A stretch of 16,937 nt of DNA from a bacterium (lineage in GTDB: Bacteria > Bacillota_I > Bacilli_A > RF39 > UBA660): contig SFTR01000007.1 of assembly GCA_004560915.1 (NCBI GenBank), positions 1 through 16,937 of the forward strand. The letters are read 5' to 3'. Each line of letters opens with the position of its first letter. Position 1 is the first letter of the stretch. The notes beneath the pieces were generated by a model. The model worked only from the letters and a program-made list of their open reading frames with translations, ran no database searches and had not been told where the DNA came from. A program made the position numbers and the translations under genes. Shown one piece after another: positions 15,899 to 16,937 of this stretch.

Positions 15899-15902
15899 TA
15901 TG

Positions 15903-15911
15903 TGTTATAAT
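15903..15911 (+). promoter_or_regulatory. Extended -10 promoter of the 135-residue gene
   Basis: TGTTATAAT, the same 9-mer as before pcrA, begins 5 nt after the pcrA stop. TTTAAC about 17 nt upstream of the hexamer is a weak -35 candidate. It would give the small gene its own start in addition to read-through from pcrA. Confidence -1.
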
Positions 15912-15927
15912 TAATTTAGGTGATGAT

Positions 15928-16335
15928 GTGAATAAAAATTTATTAAGAATATTAAGAAATAAAATGTTAGAATATGCCTATTCATTAAATAAACTGGTTG
16001 CTCAATATGAAAGTATGAAAACTAGTGGTGCTAGCATTAGTGAACTTAATGAAGTATCAACTAAGGCACATGATTACAATTCTAAATATAGTACTATTAA
16101 AAGTGAATATGAAAAATATGTGTCTAGTTATGAAAGATATATTTCCCTTGAAAAAACTGGTGGAAAAGCATTTGAAGAAGCACGTACTAAATTTTTAACT
16201 CTTGAATTATCTTTATCTTTTAAATATGAAATAGATGACGAGATAGAGAAAGCAAGAAAAGAGAAAAAACATGAAGAAACTGTACCTAATTATGACTCAG
16301 CTGTACCTGAAGATAGTGGTATAGCAAGAAAATAA
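15928..16335 (+). CDS. Hypothetical coiled-coil protein, 135 residues
   Basis: I do not recognise this protein. It starts with GTG 15928, placed 4-5 nt after AGGTGA; the next in-frame ATG is at codon 13 and lacks a good ribosome site. It is soluble, with no signal or membrane helix. Most of it (about 5-120) is Lys/Glu-rich with spaced Leu, Ile and Tyr residues and should form long helices or a coiled coil; the last 20 residues are acidic and likely disordered. It lies 29 nt after pcrA and is followed by a terminator, so it could be co-transcribed with pcrA, but it also has its own extended -10. No function is assigned. Confidence -1.
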   Translation: MNKNLLRILRNKMLEYAYSLNKLVAQYESMKTSGASISELNEVSTKAHDYNSKYSTIKSEYEKYVSSYERYISLEKTGGKAFEEARTKFLTLELSLSFKYEIDDEIEKARKEKKHEETVPNYDSAVPEDSGIARK

Positions 16336-16347
16336 GAATATGATATA

Positions 16348-16378
16348 AGACTAGAGAAATCTAGTTTTTATTTTTATT
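16348..16378 (+). terminator. Intrinsic terminator after the 135-residue gene
   Basis: The stem ACTAGA/TCTAGT (16350-16355, 16360-16365) with a GAAA tetraloop can extend by further A-U and G-U pairs, and is followed by TTTTATTTTTATT. The GNRA loop and T-tract make this the clearest terminator in the window. Confidence -1.
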
Positions 16379-16406
16379 AAAATACCTATTTTTTTACCTT
16401 AATATT

Positions 16407-16415
16407 TGTTATAAT
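16407..16415 (+). promoter_or_regulatory. Extended -10 promoter of the last gene
   Basis: TGTTATAAT again, with a second TATAAT at 16422-16427 directly before the AGAGGTG ribosome site. The first placement leaves room for a short leader; the second would make the start coincide with the ribosome site. No clear -35 is seen. Confidence -1.
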
Positions 16416-16439
16416 AATTATTATAATAGAGGTGTATAT

Positions 16440-16937
16440 ATGTCACTATTTAAAGAAATGAAAAGTAGACAAATTCAGAAAAAAGCTAATGATTTCATTA
16501 AAAGCCTTAGTAATAAAAGTGAAAAAGATATAGAACAAGCATATTTAAATACTAAAGAATTTGAAAATAATGAAATAGTTTTAAGTTACTTATTTTTTCA
16601 TCATCCTTCATTAATAAGAATATTACCATTAGATTTTCAAAAATCTAGACTTAATAGTAATCTTTCTATGTTTAGGTATGGTAGTGTAGAAGCACGTAAG
16701 GCACTAGTTAGTGATTGGCTTAAAAGTAATAAATTCTTTATGAATAGTAATGTTCTTGAATTAGATCCTGAAGAATATACTTCATATATTAAACTATATT
16801 TTAATCAACCTGATGATGTAGCTAAACTATATATGGAAGATTTAACTGAAGTATTAAAAGTACTTTCTAATAGTGATTTAAAAGCAACTGAAGCATTACT
16901 AGATAAAATAAAAGATAAACTTACTGATAGACAATGG
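16440..16937 (+). CDS. Hypothetical helical protein (3' end outside window)
   Basis: ATG 16440 stands 5 nt after AGAGGTG, and the frame stays open for 166 codons to the window edge with no stop, so the gene is truncated only by the window. I do not recognise the protein. It is charged, predicted mostly alpha-helical, with no N-terminal signal or membrane helix; a short F-F-H-H-P segment sits near residue 55, and an R-K-A-L..W-L motif near 90. It has its own promoter after a terminator and is therefore a separate transcription unit from its neighbour. Confidence -1.
   Translation, partial: MSLFKEMKSRQIQKKANDFIKSLSNKSEKDIEQAYLNTKEFENNEIVLSYLFFHHPSLIRILPLDFQKSRLNSNLSMFRYGSVEARKALVSDWLKSNKFFMNSNVLELDPEEYTSYIKLYFNQPDDVAKLYMEDLTEVLKVLSNSDLKATEALLDKIKDKLTDRQW

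Noticed and set aside
1..16937. Alternative genetic code with TGA as tryptophan
   Set aside because: All tryptophans are TGG and every long frame is intact in the standard code. None of the complete genes stops at TGA, but with only about ten stops in AT-rich DNA this is not significant.

Overview
This is a low-GC window (clearly AT-rich, with AGA, ATA and TTA codons dominating). It reads in the standard code: tryptophan is TGG throughout and no gene needs TGA as a sense codon. The Bacillota-like gene set (PcrA-type helicase, SipW-type signal peptidase, SipW-dependent surface proteins, a BspA-type leucine-rich repeat protein) suggests a host-associated low-GC Bacillota, possibly an uncultured gut Bacilli/RF39-like lineage. 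That placement is an inference; there is no rRNA in the window to settle it.

Positions 1-13253 look like one long polycistron. Seven genes run on the + strand with gaps of 2-13 nt or a 1-nt overlap, and they end at a hairpin terminator (13253-13283). In order they encode: a membrane-anchored McrB-like AAA+ ATPase whose 5' end lies outside the window; a DUF2357 (McrC N-terminal-like) protein with no visible nuclease domain; three secreted or surface proteins with SipW-type signals; a SipW/ER-type signal peptidase with a Ser-His pair; and a 2446-residue BspA-type repeat protein with its own internal SipW-type signal. The simplest reading is a secretion and surface-assembly operon: the peptidase processes the four neighbouring substrates, and the AAA+/DUF2357 pair works at the inner face of the membrane. 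The role of that pair is not known and is the most interesting question here, because McrB/DUF2357 proteins are otherwise known from nucleic-acid restriction.

The 557-nt gap 13254-13810 is not empty. On the + strand it has an extended -10 promoter, a short structured RNA of about 84 nt and an intrinsic terminator. Converging on it from the - strand is a promoter with a perfect TTGACA box, a structured leader, a strong Shine-Dalgarno sequence and a 21-codon ORF for a purely hydrophobic peptide. This resembles a type I toxin-antitoxin locus of a kind I cannot assign to a known family. The small RNA carries the only C5 run I found on the + strand, and that run is complementary to the two G5-containing ribosome binding sites inside the upstream operon.

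Positions 13784-16937 are ordinary genome: pcrA, a 135-residue coiled-coil protein of unknown function with a terminator after it, and the start of another unknown gene that runs off the window. All three start near the same extended -10 sequence, TGTTATAAT.
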